Below are positions 34,663 through 42,450 of a stretch of 64,000 nt of DNA, piece after piece; the first letter of the stretch is position 1; each line of letters begins with the position of its first letter. Below the pieces are notes generated by a model. That model worked only from the letters and a program-made list of their open reading frames with translations, did not search any database and had not been told where the DNA came from. Source of the stretch: Ralstonia insidiosa (GTDB taxonomy: Bacteria; Pseudomonadota; Gammaproteobacteria; Burkholderiales; Burkholderiaceae); NCBI RefSeq assembly GCF_008801405.1, contig NZ_VZPV01000003.1:124001-188000 (forward strand). The letters are read 5' to 3'. The position numbers and the translations under genes were made by a program.

Positions 34663-35607
34663 TCAAGCAGTGGGTACTGCGAGGTCCACGCGGGTGCGCG
34701 CGAAGTGCTGCGACAAACTGGCGAGCAGTGCATCCCGCTGCGCCAGCCACGACGCGGGCGAGCGGCCAGCCATGTGCGGCGTGATCAGAACATCGCGGTG
34801 GCCGAAGAGCGCGGCCGGTACTTCGGGCTCGTTCTCGATCACGTCGAGCCCGGCGCCGGCAATCTCGCCCGCATCCAACGCATCGAGCAGCGCGCCGGTA
34901 TCCAGCACCGAGCCGCGCGACACGTTGACGACGTAGCCCGACTTGCCGAGCGCCTGGAGCACGGCGCGATCGATCAGATGCCGTGTTTCCGGACCGCCGT
35001 TGCATGCGATGACCAGAAAGTCGCTCGCTGCAGCCAGCGCTTCCGGGCTGGCGTAGTAGCGGCCCGGCGCATCGTCTTGCGCGCGACGGCCGTGATAGCC
35101 GATCGTCATCGCAAAGCCTTGCGCGCGGGCAGCAATCAACCGGCCGATACGGCCCATGCCAACGATGCCGAGCGTTGCCCCCGTCAACGTCGGCCGGGCC
35201 TGGCGTGATTGCTGCCATCGCCCTTGCTGCACGGCGGCGGTGAGCGGTGCATAGCCGCGCGCCAGTGCCAGCAGCATGCCGAACGCGTGGTCGGCCACGG
35301 TATCGGCATTGGTGCCCGGCGCATGCGTGACCACGATGCCGCGTCGCGTTGCCGCTGCCACGTCGACGTTTTCATAGCCCGCACCAAACGCGCAGATGAT
35401 CTCCAACGCCGGCAACCGCGCCATCTGCGCATCGGACAACCCCGTTGAGCCGTTGGTGACAACGGCCCGGATCAGTGCGGCGTCCGGCACGTCGTGAGGC
35501 ATGCCGTCTGGGTAATGGTGCAGCGTGTACTGCTTGCGCAGCGCATCGAGCGTCGATTCCGGCAGCGCAATCAGCGCGAGCACCGCGGGCGGTGCATGGG
35601 TGCTCAT
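34663..35607 (-). CDS. D-isomer 2-hydroxyacid dehydrogenase
   Basis: A 314-residue NAD(P)-dependent oxidoreductase. The nucleotide fold has GIVGMGRIG at 147-155. The catalytic residues are Arg231 (NVSRGS), Glu260 (NEPEV) and His278 (ITPHMA). The sequence resembles the glyoxylate/hydroxypyruvate reductase branch. Its start overlaps the stop of the VOC gene by four bases (ATGA), so both are made together. It would interconvert a 2-oxo acid and its D-2-hydroxy acid; which one is unknown. Confidence 0.88.
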   Translation of the reverse strand: MSTHAPPAVLALIALPESTLDALRKQYTLHHYPDGMPHDVPDAALIRAVVTNGSTGLSDAQMARLPALEIICAFGAGYENVDVAAATRRGIVVTHAPGTNADTVADHAFGMLLALARGYAPLTAAVQQGRWQQSRQARPTLTGATLGIVGMGRIGRLIAARAQGFAMTIGYHGRRAQDDAPGRYYASPEALAAASDFLVIACNGGPETRHLIDRAVLQALGKSGYVVNVSRGSVLDTGALLDALDAGEIAGAGLDVIENEPEVPAALFGHRDVLITPHMAGRSPASWLAQRDALLASLSQHFARTRVDLAVPTA

Positions 35608-36014
35608 GACTGCGTGGGCGCGACTTCTTTCACTGCGCCTTTCCAGCCGTTCTCCGTGATGTCGAAGACCGTGCCATCGGGCATGCGGTACTTCACCTCG
35701 TAGAACACGTTCGGGTCTTTTTCGTGGCGCCCCGTCAGGTAGGTGCCGCCCGCGGCGACGACGCGCGCTGCGGTCTCTTCCACGCTGTCGACCCACATGC
35801 CGAAGTGGATCACGCCGCGCACATCCTTCAGGCCTGCGTAGCCCGGCACGGTCTCGTCCTTGAAGTTGAGGAGCGCGACGTTCATCGTGCCGTCCGTCAT
35901 ATAGATGCCGCGCATGGCATTGCCCGCGCGGCGCATGCCGAAGGCTTTCTCAAAGAATTGGGCGGCGGCTTCCGGGTCCTCAACGGAAAGCGCGATGTGG
36001 CGGAGTTTGTCCAT
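35604..36014 (-). CDS. VOC-superfamily (glyoxalase/dioxygenase fold) protein
   Basis: A 136-residue single VOC unit: MDKLRHIALSVEDPEAAAQF with the first metal His at position 6, GVIHFGMWVDS in the middle with the second His, and YRMPDGTVFDITENGW at the end. Members bind a divalent metal and act as lyases, isomerases or extradiol dioxygenases. It is the first gene of the leftward operon driven from the 36098-36143 operator region, divergent from the alpha/beta hydrolase gene. Confidence 0.8.
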   Translation of the reverse strand: MDKLRHIALSVEDPEAAAQFFEKAFGMRRAGNAMRGIYMTDGTMNVALLNFKDETVPGYAGLKDVRGVIHFGMWVDSVEETAARVVAAGGTYLTGRHEKDPNVFYEVKYRMPDGTVFDITENGWKGAVKEVAPTQS

Positions 36015-36097
36015 GGTGTGTCCTCAAAGCGTGGCGGCGTGTGCCGTGATGGAAGGTGGGCACGACTGTGCCGCAAGTTCCCTGGAGGCTTCACTAG

Positions 36098-36143
36098 GTA
36101 TACTACTTATACGTTGTGTATACACAAAGATGAATTTATATAC
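36098..36143. promoter_or_regulatory. GTATAC operator array in the VOC/hydrolase divergent region
   Basis: Three cores are spaced exactly 20 bp apart: GTATAC (36098-36103), GTATAC (36118-36123, centre of the 14-bp perfect palindrome TTGTGTATACACAA at 36114-36127) and ATATAC (36138-36143). A rightward promoter TTGTGT (36114) with TATATA (36137) and a 17-bp spacer coincides with the second and third cores. The leftward VOC operon and rightward hydrolase operon would both be controlled. Confidence 0.7.
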
Positions 36144-36233
36144 CAGAATAGCTTCCAGTCGCCGTCCGATGGAGTTGGAGCCGGTGTGCTTCGTCTCGGA
36201 CCTTGTTTTCGGGCGCTACGCAGGAGGCTGTAG

Positions 36234-37181
36234 ATGCAAGTTTTGCAGGAACCGCTCGGCAATCTTTCCGCCGAGCTGAGGCAGCGCTTTGCGCAGATCG
36301 GCGCCGTATGGGGACGCGACATCAATGCGCACCGCGATCTGGTGGTCAATGCGTATACCCCGTTGGTGGCGACTGCTGCCAATGACGTGGCCGATGGATG
36401 CGAAGTCCAGCGCGAGGTGTCATACGGGCCGCATGAGCGCCAGCGCCTGGATGTGTTCGTCCACACCGCAACGCGTGAGGCCGGTTCGGCCGATGTGGTG
36501 GTGTTCGTGCACGGTGGCGCGTTCCTGCGCGGCAGCAAGAGCTTCAACGGGCTGATTTACGACAACGTGTCGCGCTGGTTTGCGCGGCAGGGGTGCGTGG
36601 CGGTCAACGTGGAATACCGGCTCGCACCACAGGCACCGTATCCCGCCGGTGCCGAGGACGTGGCCGCCGCACTCGATTGGGTGCGCACGCATGCCGTAGA
36701 ACTGGGCGGCAGTCCACAGCGGATCTTTCTGGTGGGCCATTCGGCGGGTGGGGCGCATGTCGCCACGTATCTCGCCGATCCGGCATTGGCCGCGCGGCGC
36801 AGCACGCCCGTCGCAGGCGCGGTGCTGATCAGCGCCCGCGTGGTTGCCGACGTACTGCCCGACAACCCCAACGCCGCTGGCGTGCGCGCGTATTTCGGGG
36901 ATGACGCCGCGTTGTACGCAGAGCGCTCACCGCTGACCCACGCAGAACACATCGACGTGCCGCTGATGGTGGTCGTGGCCGAGCACGAGAACCCGTACCT
37001 CGACGCCTATGGCGCGGCGTTCTTCGAGCGCGTGGCCCAGGCACGCCAGCGCACTGGTCGCCCCGCACGGGCGCCGCGCTTCGTGCAGATGCTCCGGCAC
37101 AACCACACCTCGGTGGTCGCGCATTTCGATTCCGGCGAGACGCTGCTTGGCGACGCGATGCGCGACTTCTTCCGCGCGTGA
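36234..37181 (+). CDS. Alpha/beta hydrolase, HGG-type (kynurenine formamidase/esterase-like)
   Basis: A 315-residue cytosolic hydrolase. The oxyanion motif HGGAF is at 93-97 and the nucleophile elbow GHSAGG at 168-173 (Ser170). Other blocks are YGPHERQRLDVF, VNVEYRLAPQAPYPAGAEDV, and a late His in LRHNHTSVV. This arrangement occurs in hormone-sensitive-lipase-like esterases and in kynurenine formamidases. Despite the kynurenine genes 8-16 kb away, the local partners (DHDPS-like aldolase, GntR regulon) make formamidase only one option. AGGAGG precedes the ATG. Confidence 0.8.
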   Translation: MQVLQEPLGNLSAELRQRFAQIGAVWGRDINAHRDLVVNAYTPLVATAANDVADGCEVQREVSYGPHERQRLDVFVHTATREAGSADVVVFVHGGAFLRGSKSFNGLIYDNVSRWFARQGCVAVNVEYRLAPQAPYPAGAEDVAAALDWVRTHAVELGGSPQRIFLVGHSAGGAHVATYLADPALAARRSTPVAGAVLISARVVADVLPDNPNAAGVRAYFGDDAALYAERSPLTHAEHIDVPLMVVVAEHENPYLDAYGAAFFERVAQARQRTGRPARAPRFVQMLRHNHTSVVAHFDSGETLLGDAMRDFFRA

Positions 37182-37225
37182 CGGCTCGCCGTTCCGCTCA
37201 TCGCTTATCCCCATAGGAGACCCGC

Positions 37226-38149
37226 ATGTCCGCATTTGGCAAGCCGCGCGTATTCGTGCCTGTCGTCACGCCGTTTCGCTCTGACCTGAGTGTCGATACA
37301 CCGCGCTTTGTCGCGTTCTGCCGCTGGCTGGTTGGGCAGGGCGCAGGCTTGGCCGTGTTCGGCACCAACAGCGAGGCGAATTCGCTGAGCCTGGCCGAAC
37401 GCCGTGCCGTGCTGGACGCCGTGTTTGCCGCCGACATCGACCGCGCGCAACTGCTGCCTGGCGCCGGTGCCTGCGCGCTGACGGAGGCGATCGAGTTGAC
37501 GCGCCACGCGGTGGCTGGCCGCTGCGCGGGCGTGCTCATGCTGCCGCCGTTCTACTACCAGGGCGTAAGCGACGACGGCCTGTTTGCGTACTACTCCGAG
37601 GTCATCCAGGCCGTGGGGTCGGACGCACTGCGCGTGCTGCTGTATCACATCCCGCAATTCACGGGCGTGCCGATCTCGCACGCGCTGATCGAGCGATTGA
37701 TTGCTGCGTATCCGAACACCGTGGTCGGCATCAAGGACAGCTCAGGCGATTGGGCGAATACCGAGGCGATGCTCAAGCGCTTTCCCGGGTTTGCCGTGTT
37801 TCCGGCATCTGAAGCGTTGCTGGGCAAAGCGCTGCCGCTGGGCGCGGCGGGCTGCATCTCTGCCACGGCCAACCTGCAGCCGCATGCGATTGCCCGCCTG
37901 TTGGCGGCAACCACGGCCGAGGACCGTGCAGTCTGGGAAGCAAAGGTGACGGGGTTGCGCACGGTCGTGCAGGCGCTGCCGATGATCCCGGCGCTCAAGG
38001 CCGTGGTGGGACACCACATGCAGCACGCCGGCTGGAGCCGCGTGCGCCCGCCCTTGACGGCGTTCAACGCAGAGCAGGCGAATGCGCTGCTCGCGCAGCT
38101 CGATGCATTGGGGTTCTCGATGCCGCCGGTCGATCAGGTGGCGGCATGA
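37226..38149 (+). CDS. DHDPS/N-acetylneuraminate lyase family aldolase
   Basis: A 307-residue class I aldolase of the dihydrodipicolinate synthase family. The Schiff-base Lys170 is in VVGIKDSSGD, Tyr140 in LLYHIPQFTG and the GTNSE carboxylate-binding turn at 47-51. It is not expected to make lysine precursors, because substrate-site residues differ from the GTTGE and YN.P.RT patterns of DapA. Members cleave or form pyruvate-containing compounds, including hydratase-aldolases of aromatic catabolism. It follows the alpha/beta hydrolase by 44 bp. Confidence 0.82.
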   Translation: MSAFGKPRVFVPVVTPFRSDLSVDTPRFVAFCRWLVGQGAGLAVFGTNSEANSLSLAERRAVLDAVFAADIDRAQLLPGAGACALTEAIELTRHAVAGRCAGVLMLPPFYYQGVSDDGLFAYYSEVIQAVGSDALRVLLYHIPQFTGVPISHALIERLIAAYPNTVVGIKDSSGDWANTEAMLKRFPGFAVFPASEALLGKALPLGAAGCISATANLQPHAIARLLAATTAEDRAVWEAKVTGLRTVVQALPMIPALKAVVGHHMQHAGWSRVRPPLTAFNAEQANALLAQLDALGFSMPPVDQVAA

Positions 38150-38175
38150 GCGTGTGGTTTGTGCCGGAAGAGGCG

Positions 38176-38892
38176 TCAGGCGCTGGCGCGGTTCGCGTGC
38201 TGCTGCTTCTTCAGGCGGCCCAGCACGACGATCGACAGGCGCGCCGTGTGGTCGCGCATCGCGTTGTAGGCGCGCTCCGGATCGGCGTCGAGGATGGCGG
38301 AGACGATTTCGCGGTGCTCGTCAGTGGCGGCCTCAAAGCGCGAGGGTGTTGCCGGCTGCGCGGCGCGGAAGCCTGCCAGGCGCTGGCGCTGCACCGCAAT
38401 GATCGACGCCAGCGACTTGCTCTGCGCGCCCTTGCAGATCAGCTCGTGAAACTCGCGGTTGAGCTCGAAATAACCAGCCTCGTCGCCTTGCGCGATGGCC
38501 TCGTTCATGTCGCTCTGGAGCACTTCGAGCTGCTTCTTCTCGACCACGCTCATGCGCTGCGCGCTCAGGCGGCAGCAGAGCGCTTCAAGTTCGCACATGG
38601 CTTCGAGCATGTCGGCCAGCTCTTCGATGCTGAACTGCGCCACCACCACGCCCTTGCGCGGCGTGAGCTCTACCAGCCCACGGACGGCCAGCTCGCGCAG
38701 GGCTTCGCGGATGGGCGTGCGCGAGGCGTTGAAGCGCTCGGCCAGCGCCGCTTCTTCGAGCTTCTGACCGGGCTCAAGCGTGCCGTCAATGATCTCGTCG
38801 CACAGCAGTCGATAGATTTTGGAAGAGAGCGTCGTCATCGTGTCAGCGGTGGGGTTGGGCGCAACGGCGTCTGCGGCAGATGTGCGTCGCAT
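38176..38892 (-). CDS. GntR-family regulator with FCD domain
   Basis: A 238-residue regulator. The winged helix occupies about residues 25-90 (DGTLEPGQKLEEAALAERFN, then ASRTPIREALRELAVRGLVE). A helical FCD effector domain follows (MCELEALCCRLSAQRMS, HELICKGAQSK, EHREIVSAILDADPERAYNA). An alternative start at 38838 (MTTLSSKIYRLL) is possible. FCD proteins bind palindromes with TNGT-ACNA arms, sometimes with a GTATAC centre, and sense small carboxylic acids. The 20-bp-phased GTATAC arrays around it are therefore its likely sites, including one in front of its own gene. Confidence 0.88.
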   Translation of the reverse strand: MRRTSAADAVAPNPTADTMTTLSSKIYRLLCDEIIDGTLEPGQKLEEAALAERFNASRTPIREALRELAVRGLVELTPRKGVVVAQFSIEELADMLEAMCELEALCCRLSAQRMSVVEKKQLEVLQSDMNEAIAQGDEAGYFELNREFHELICKGAQSKSLASIIAVQRQRLAGFRAAQPATPSRFEAATDEHREIVSAILDADPERAYNAMRDHTARLSIVVLGRLKKQQHANRASA

Positions 38893-39004
38893 TATGCGCC
38901 AGCCGCCCCCCAGGGCAACCCGATGCGATGCGTCGCACGTGCTGTATCGGCATCAACGACGTGCCTGCGAAGGCCCGCAGTGCGCCGGTTTTTCTGGAAT
39001 GGGA

Positions 39005-39050
39005 GTATACGCTAGTTACATGTTGAATACATAGATTGGTATATGTATAC
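39005..39050. promoter_or_regulatory. GTATAC operator array and promoter before the FAH-ABC operon
   Basis: Cores GTATAC (39005-39010), GAATAC (39025-39030) and GTATAC (39045-39050) are exactly 20 bp apart. The rightward promoter TTGAAT (39023-39028), 17 bp, TATACA (39046-39051) coincides with the second and third cores. It gives a start about 30 bases before the GTG at 39087. The array also lies upstream of the divergent GntR gene. Confidence 0.7.
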
Positions 39051-39086
39051 AAAACAAATTCACTCATCACGACAGTGGGGACACAA

Positions 39087-40007
39087 GTGATCAGGTTCGG
39101 GATTGCAAGCTATGAATTGAATGGCCGCGTTGCCGCGGGTTTGAGCGTTGGCGACGCGTTGTACGACATGCAGACCGTGTTGAAGCAGGCCACGGGAGAT
39201 GCAGCGCCGGTGGACGTTGACGCCCTCGTTCGGGGCTGGGACCAGAACGGTGCGGCCGCTGTGAAGCAGTTCGAGACCGCCGCACGCGCCATTGCCGACG
39301 GCACCATTGATGCCAAGCCGCTCACCGGCTACCGGCTGCGCGTGCCGTTCACGCCGCGCCGCATCTTTGCCGCGGCCTCCAACTACTACGAGCACGCCCG
39401 CGAGATGGGCACCGAGCTGGCCCCGCGCGAGGAAAGCACGCCGTACATGTTCATGAAGGCCGAGACCAGCGTGGTGCCGACGCTGGCTGAAGTGCGCATT
39501 CCGCCCCAGGCCGAGCGCGTGGACTGGGAGGTGGAGCTGGCTGTAGTGATCGGCAAGCCAGGCCGCCATATCGCCCTTGAAGATGCGCTGGACTACGTGG
39601 CGGGCTACACCGTGCTGAATGACGTGAGCGCGCGCGATCTCAACCGGCGGACGGACTATCCGTTCAAACACGACTGGTTTCGCGGCAAGAGTTTCGATAC
39701 CTTCGGGCCCCTGGGGCCGTGGCTGGTGCCCCGCGCGTGCATTGCCGAGCCGCAAAATTTGCGCATGCGGCTGACGGTGAACGGCGAGACCATGCAGGAC
39801 GGCAACACGTCGGAAATGATCTTCAGCGTGGCCGAGCAGATTCACTATCTGTCGTCGATCCTGACACTGCAGCCGGGCGATATGATTGCGACGGGCACGC
39901 CGACGGGGGTCGGCATGGGCCGCGGTATCTACCTGAAGCCGGGCGACGTGATGGTGGCGTCCATCGACGGCATCGGCTCGATCGAGAATCCGCTGGTGCA
40001 GGGGTGA
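39087..40007 (+). CDS. Fumarylacetoacetate hydrolase family protein
   Basis: A 306-residue FAH-fold enzyme. I place the start at GTG 39087, because the upstream ATG (39036) lies inside the operator-promoter and GGGG sits seven bases before the GTG. The conserved core is RRIFAAASNYYEHAREMG, then RVDWEVELAVVIGKPGRHIA, DVSARDLNRR, SFDTFGPLGPW and TGTPTGVGMG, which carry the metal-binding acids. Members hydrolyse acylpyruvates or decarboxylate or hydrate 2-oxo-alkenoates from ring cleavage. It heads a unit with an ABC importer and a VOC protein. Confidence 0.87.
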   Translation: MIRFGIASYELNGRVAAGLSVGDALYDMQTVLKQATGDAAPVDVDALVRGWDQNGAAAVKQFETAARAIADGTIDAKPLTGYRLRVPFTPRRIFAAASNYYEHAREMGTELAPREESTPYMFMKAETSVVPTLAEVRIPPQAERVDWEVELAVVIGKPGRHIALEDALDYVAGYTVLNDVSARDLNRRTDYPFKHDWFRGKSFDTFGPLGPWLVPRACIAEPQNLRMRLTVNGETMQDGNTSEMIFSVAEQIHYLSSILTLQPGDMIATGTPTGVGMGRGIYLKPGDVMVASIDGIGSIENPLVQG

Positions 40008-40050
40008 CACATGTGTGGTCCGGCCAGAGTACATCTTGACGGGAGAAGAC

Positions 40051-41052
40051 ATGCTGGAGCGGGTATGTGCCTTGATACGCGGGCTGGTGTTCGCGGCAGG
40101 GCTTGGAGCAGGGCTGGTGTCAGTGGTGCATGCGGCTGACACTGTACGCGTCAACCTGGCGTGGCTGCCGCAGGGCAGCACGGGTGGCATCCTGGTTGCA
40201 CAGGCCAAGGGCTACTACAAGGAAGCCGGGCTGGACGTGACGGTCATGCGCGGCTACGGCGGGCAGCGCACCGTCAACGAGGTCGACGCCGGGCTCTTCG
40301 AGTTCGGTTACGGCGACCCGGTGAGCGTGGCGCTCAACCGCGCGCACGGCGGGCACACGGTGATGGTGGGCGCGATCAACACGCGCTGGCCGGGTGCCAT
40401 GTGCTATGTGGAGCGGCCCGGCTTCAAGGTGACTTCACTCAAGGATCTGGCCGGCATGACGCTGGGCGGGGGCGGTGCATCGGCGGTGCAGAACATCGTG
40501 CCGGCCTGGCTCAAGCAGAACGGCATGGCACCCGACGCCATCAAGCTGGTGCGGCTGGACCCGGCGGTGATCAACACCGCGCTGCTGCAGAAGCGCATCG
40601 ACTTGTCCGAATGTTGGGAGGGCGCCAGCCTGCCGGTGCAGCAGGCGTTCGCGCAGCGTGCGGGCCAGAAGCTGGGCAAGGTGTACTACCGCGATTTCGG
40701 CCTCGACATGATGGGCAGCGGCATCGTCACCACCGACGGCTACATCGCGCAGCATCCGGATGTGGTCAAGCGCTTTGTCGAGGCCACGTACCGCGGCTAC
40801 GCCTTCATGCGTGACCAGCCCAAGGCCGCGGTGGACGCGATCGTCGCGCAGCAGCCGCTGCTCGACCGTGCCATCCTGCAGCAGCAGATTGCGGAAACCA
40901 ACAACCTGATCTCGGACGAACCGGACAAGCACAAGATCGGCTGGCTGCGCCCTGAACGCATCAACGGGACGGTCGAGTTCCTGTCGCGCGCGTTTGACCT
41001 GGGCGGCAAGGTCAAGCCTGGCGATCTGTACACGAACCGCTTCGTCGAATGA
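40051..41052 (+). CDS. ABC transporter substrate-binding protein, NitT/TauT type
   Basis: A 333-residue periplasmic binding protein with a signal peptide ending near VVHA, followed by ADTVRVNLAWLPQGSTGGIL. GGGAGA lies just before the ATG. The fold (NMT1/THI5-like) is used for nitrate, taurine, sulfonates, thiamine precursors and aromatic acids such as phthalates. It belongs with the permease at 41707 and ATPase at 42450. The substrate is probably an aromatic or heteroaromatic acid, given the FAH and VOC neighbours. Confidence 0.87.
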   Translation: MLERVCALIRGLVFAAGLGAGLVSVVHAADTVRVNLAWLPQGSTGGILVAQAKGYYKEAGLDVTVMRGYGGQRTVNEVDAGLFEFGYGDPVSVALNRAHGGHTVMVGAINTRWPGAMCYVERPGFKVTSLKDLAGMTLGGGGASAVQNIVPAWLKQNGMAPDAIKLVRLDPAVINTALLQKRIDLSECWEGASLPVQQAFAQRAGQKLGKVYYRDFGLDMMGSGIVTTDGYIAQHPDVVKRFVEATYRGYAFMRDQPKAAVDAIVAQQPLLDRAILQQQIAETNNLISDEPDKHKIGWLRPERINGTVEFLSRAFDLGGKVKPGDLYTNRFVE

Positions 41053-41119
41053 GCGTGCAATGAATCCGGGGCTACGGCCCAACCCGCCCACCATGTATGG
41101 GCACATTGGAGTGAGACAC

Positions 41120-41710
41120 ATGAACAGCTTGCGTCCCAAGCGGCTTGGACACATGGTTTTGATGGTGCGGGACATCCAGCGCTCGGCCAAGTTCTACACC
41201 GAAGTCCTGGGCCTGAAGGTGTCGGACTGGATTGGCGACCAGATGGTCTTTCTGCGCGCCGGCACCGACCACCATGACCTGGCGCTGTCCCAGTTGCCGA
41301 AGGATTCGCCCGACTTCAACGACCTGCCGCGCTACTCGCGCCCGGGGCTGGAGCACTTCTCTTACCTGATCGACAGCGTTGAAGAGATGGAGCGCTCGGT
41401 CAAGGTGCTGCAGGAGCACGGCGTGGAGATCGTGCGCGGCATTGGCCGACACGGCCCCGGCGACAACTACTTCCTCGTCTTCAAGGACCCGGACGGCAAC
41501 AACGTCGAGGTCTACTGCAACATGGAGCAGATTGGCGAGCGCGACCCGCGCGAGGCGCAGGTGTGGGAGCGCAGCATCGAGTCGTTCGACCAATATCGCT
41601 TCGAGCGCTTTGTCGTGCCGCCGCCGCCGCACCTCGTTGCACAGAAGTCCGGTGGAGCGGCACCCCAGGCGGAATCTGCCGATAAAGAGAAGCCCGGAGA
41701 CAAGTCATGA
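41120..41710 (+). CDS. VOC-superfamily protein, extradiol dioxygenase/glyoxalase-like
   Basis: A 196-residue protein with paired VOC modules: LGHMVLMVRDIQRSAKFY (His11), DHHDLALSQ, GLEHFSYLIDS and DPDGNNVEVYC. The His/His/Glu arrangement is that of type I extradiol dioxygenases, although the length is that of a short form. A charged C-terminal tail (QAESADKEKPGDKS) follows. It sits between the binding protein and the permease genes of one importer, overlapping the permease start by four bases. It probably acts on the imported compound. Confidence 0.75.
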   Translation: MNSLRPKRLGHMVLMVRDIQRSAKFYTEVLGLKVSDWIGDQMVFLRAGTDHHDLALSQLPKDSPDFNDLPRYSRPGLEHFSYLIDSVEEMERSVKVLQEHGVEIVRGIGRHGPGDNYFLVFKDPDGNNVEVYCNMEQIGERDPREAQVWERSIESFDQYRFERFVVPPPPHLVAQKSGGAAPQAESADKEKPGDKS

Positions 41711-42450
41711 GGCGTGCGCTTGAAACCGTCGCGTTCTGGATCGTTGTCGGGCTGGTGTGGGAGTTTGGCGTGCGCTGGAGCGGCGCGCCGGAATATGTGT
41801 GGCCGTCGCTGTCGTCGGTGCTGGCTGCCGGCTGGGAGATGCGTGCGCAGCTGCTTAGCGACACCGTCACCACTGCAGGGGAGGTCTTTGCCGGCTTCAT
41901 GCTCGCGCTGGTGAGCGGGCTGGCGCTGGGGTTGCTGGCCAGCACATCGGCCATCGCTCGCCGCACGCTGTTTCCGCTGGTGACGGCGCTGCAGAGCATG
42001 CCGAAGATCGCACTGGCGCCGCTGTTGATTGTTTGGTTCGGCTACGGCTTTGCCTCCAAGCTGGCGGCTGCGGTGCTGTTTGCGTTCTTCCCGATCGTGG
42101 TGGCCACCATGGGCGGCCTGGCCGGTGTGCCGCAGAACCTGGATGAACACTTCCGCGCGCTGGGGGCATCAGCATCGCGCACGTTCTGGCACCTGCGCCT
42201 GCCCGCTGCCATGCCTGCGCTCATGGACGGCTTGAAGATCGCCATGCCGCTGGCGGTGATCGGCGCGATCGTGGGTGAGTTCATCGGCTCGGAATCGGGG
42301 CTTGGGCATCTGATCGTGTTCGCAACGTCGAACGCGCAAACGCCGCTGTGCTTTGCGGCCATCCTGATGGTGACGGCGCTGGCGATGGTGTTCTACGCCG
42401 CAGTGGATGGGGTCTCGCGTGCTGTCTGGTGGAGAGGAGTCACGGTCTGA
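41707..42450 (+). CDS. ABC transporter permease, NitT/TauT type
   Basis: A 247-residue inner membrane permease with about six helices. The cytosolic coupling motif is EHFRALGASASRTFWHLRLP, the EAA loop of this class. It overlaps the VOC gene upstream and the ATPase gene downstream, so the three are translationally linked. Confidence 0.9.
   Translation: MRRALETVAFWIVVGLVWEFGVRWSGAPEYVWPSLSSVLAAGWEMRAQLLSDTVTTAGEVFAGFMLALVSGLALGLLASTSAIARRTLFPLVTALQSMPKIALAPLLIVWFGYGFASKLAAAVLFAFFPIVVATMGGLAGVPQNLDEHFRALGASASRTFWHLRLPAAMPALMDGLKIAMPLAVIGAIVGEFIGSESGLGHLIVFATSNAQTPLCFAAILMVTALAMVFYAAVDGVSRAVWWRGVTV

Noticed and set aside
36234..37181. Firm assignment of the hydrolase as kynurenine formamidase
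   Set aside because: The HGG and GHSAGG motifs are shared with many esterases, and the gene sits in a different predicted regulon from kynureninase.
37226..38149. Assignment as DapA (lysine biosynthesis)
   Set aside because: Active-site turn residues differ from DapA and the gene lies in a catabolic cluster; only the fold and Schiff-base Lys are shared.
39036..39086. ATG at 39036 as the start of the FAH-family gene
   Set aside because: It would place a promoter and operator cores inside the coding sequence and adds residues without family similarity. GTG at 39087 has a better ribosome site.
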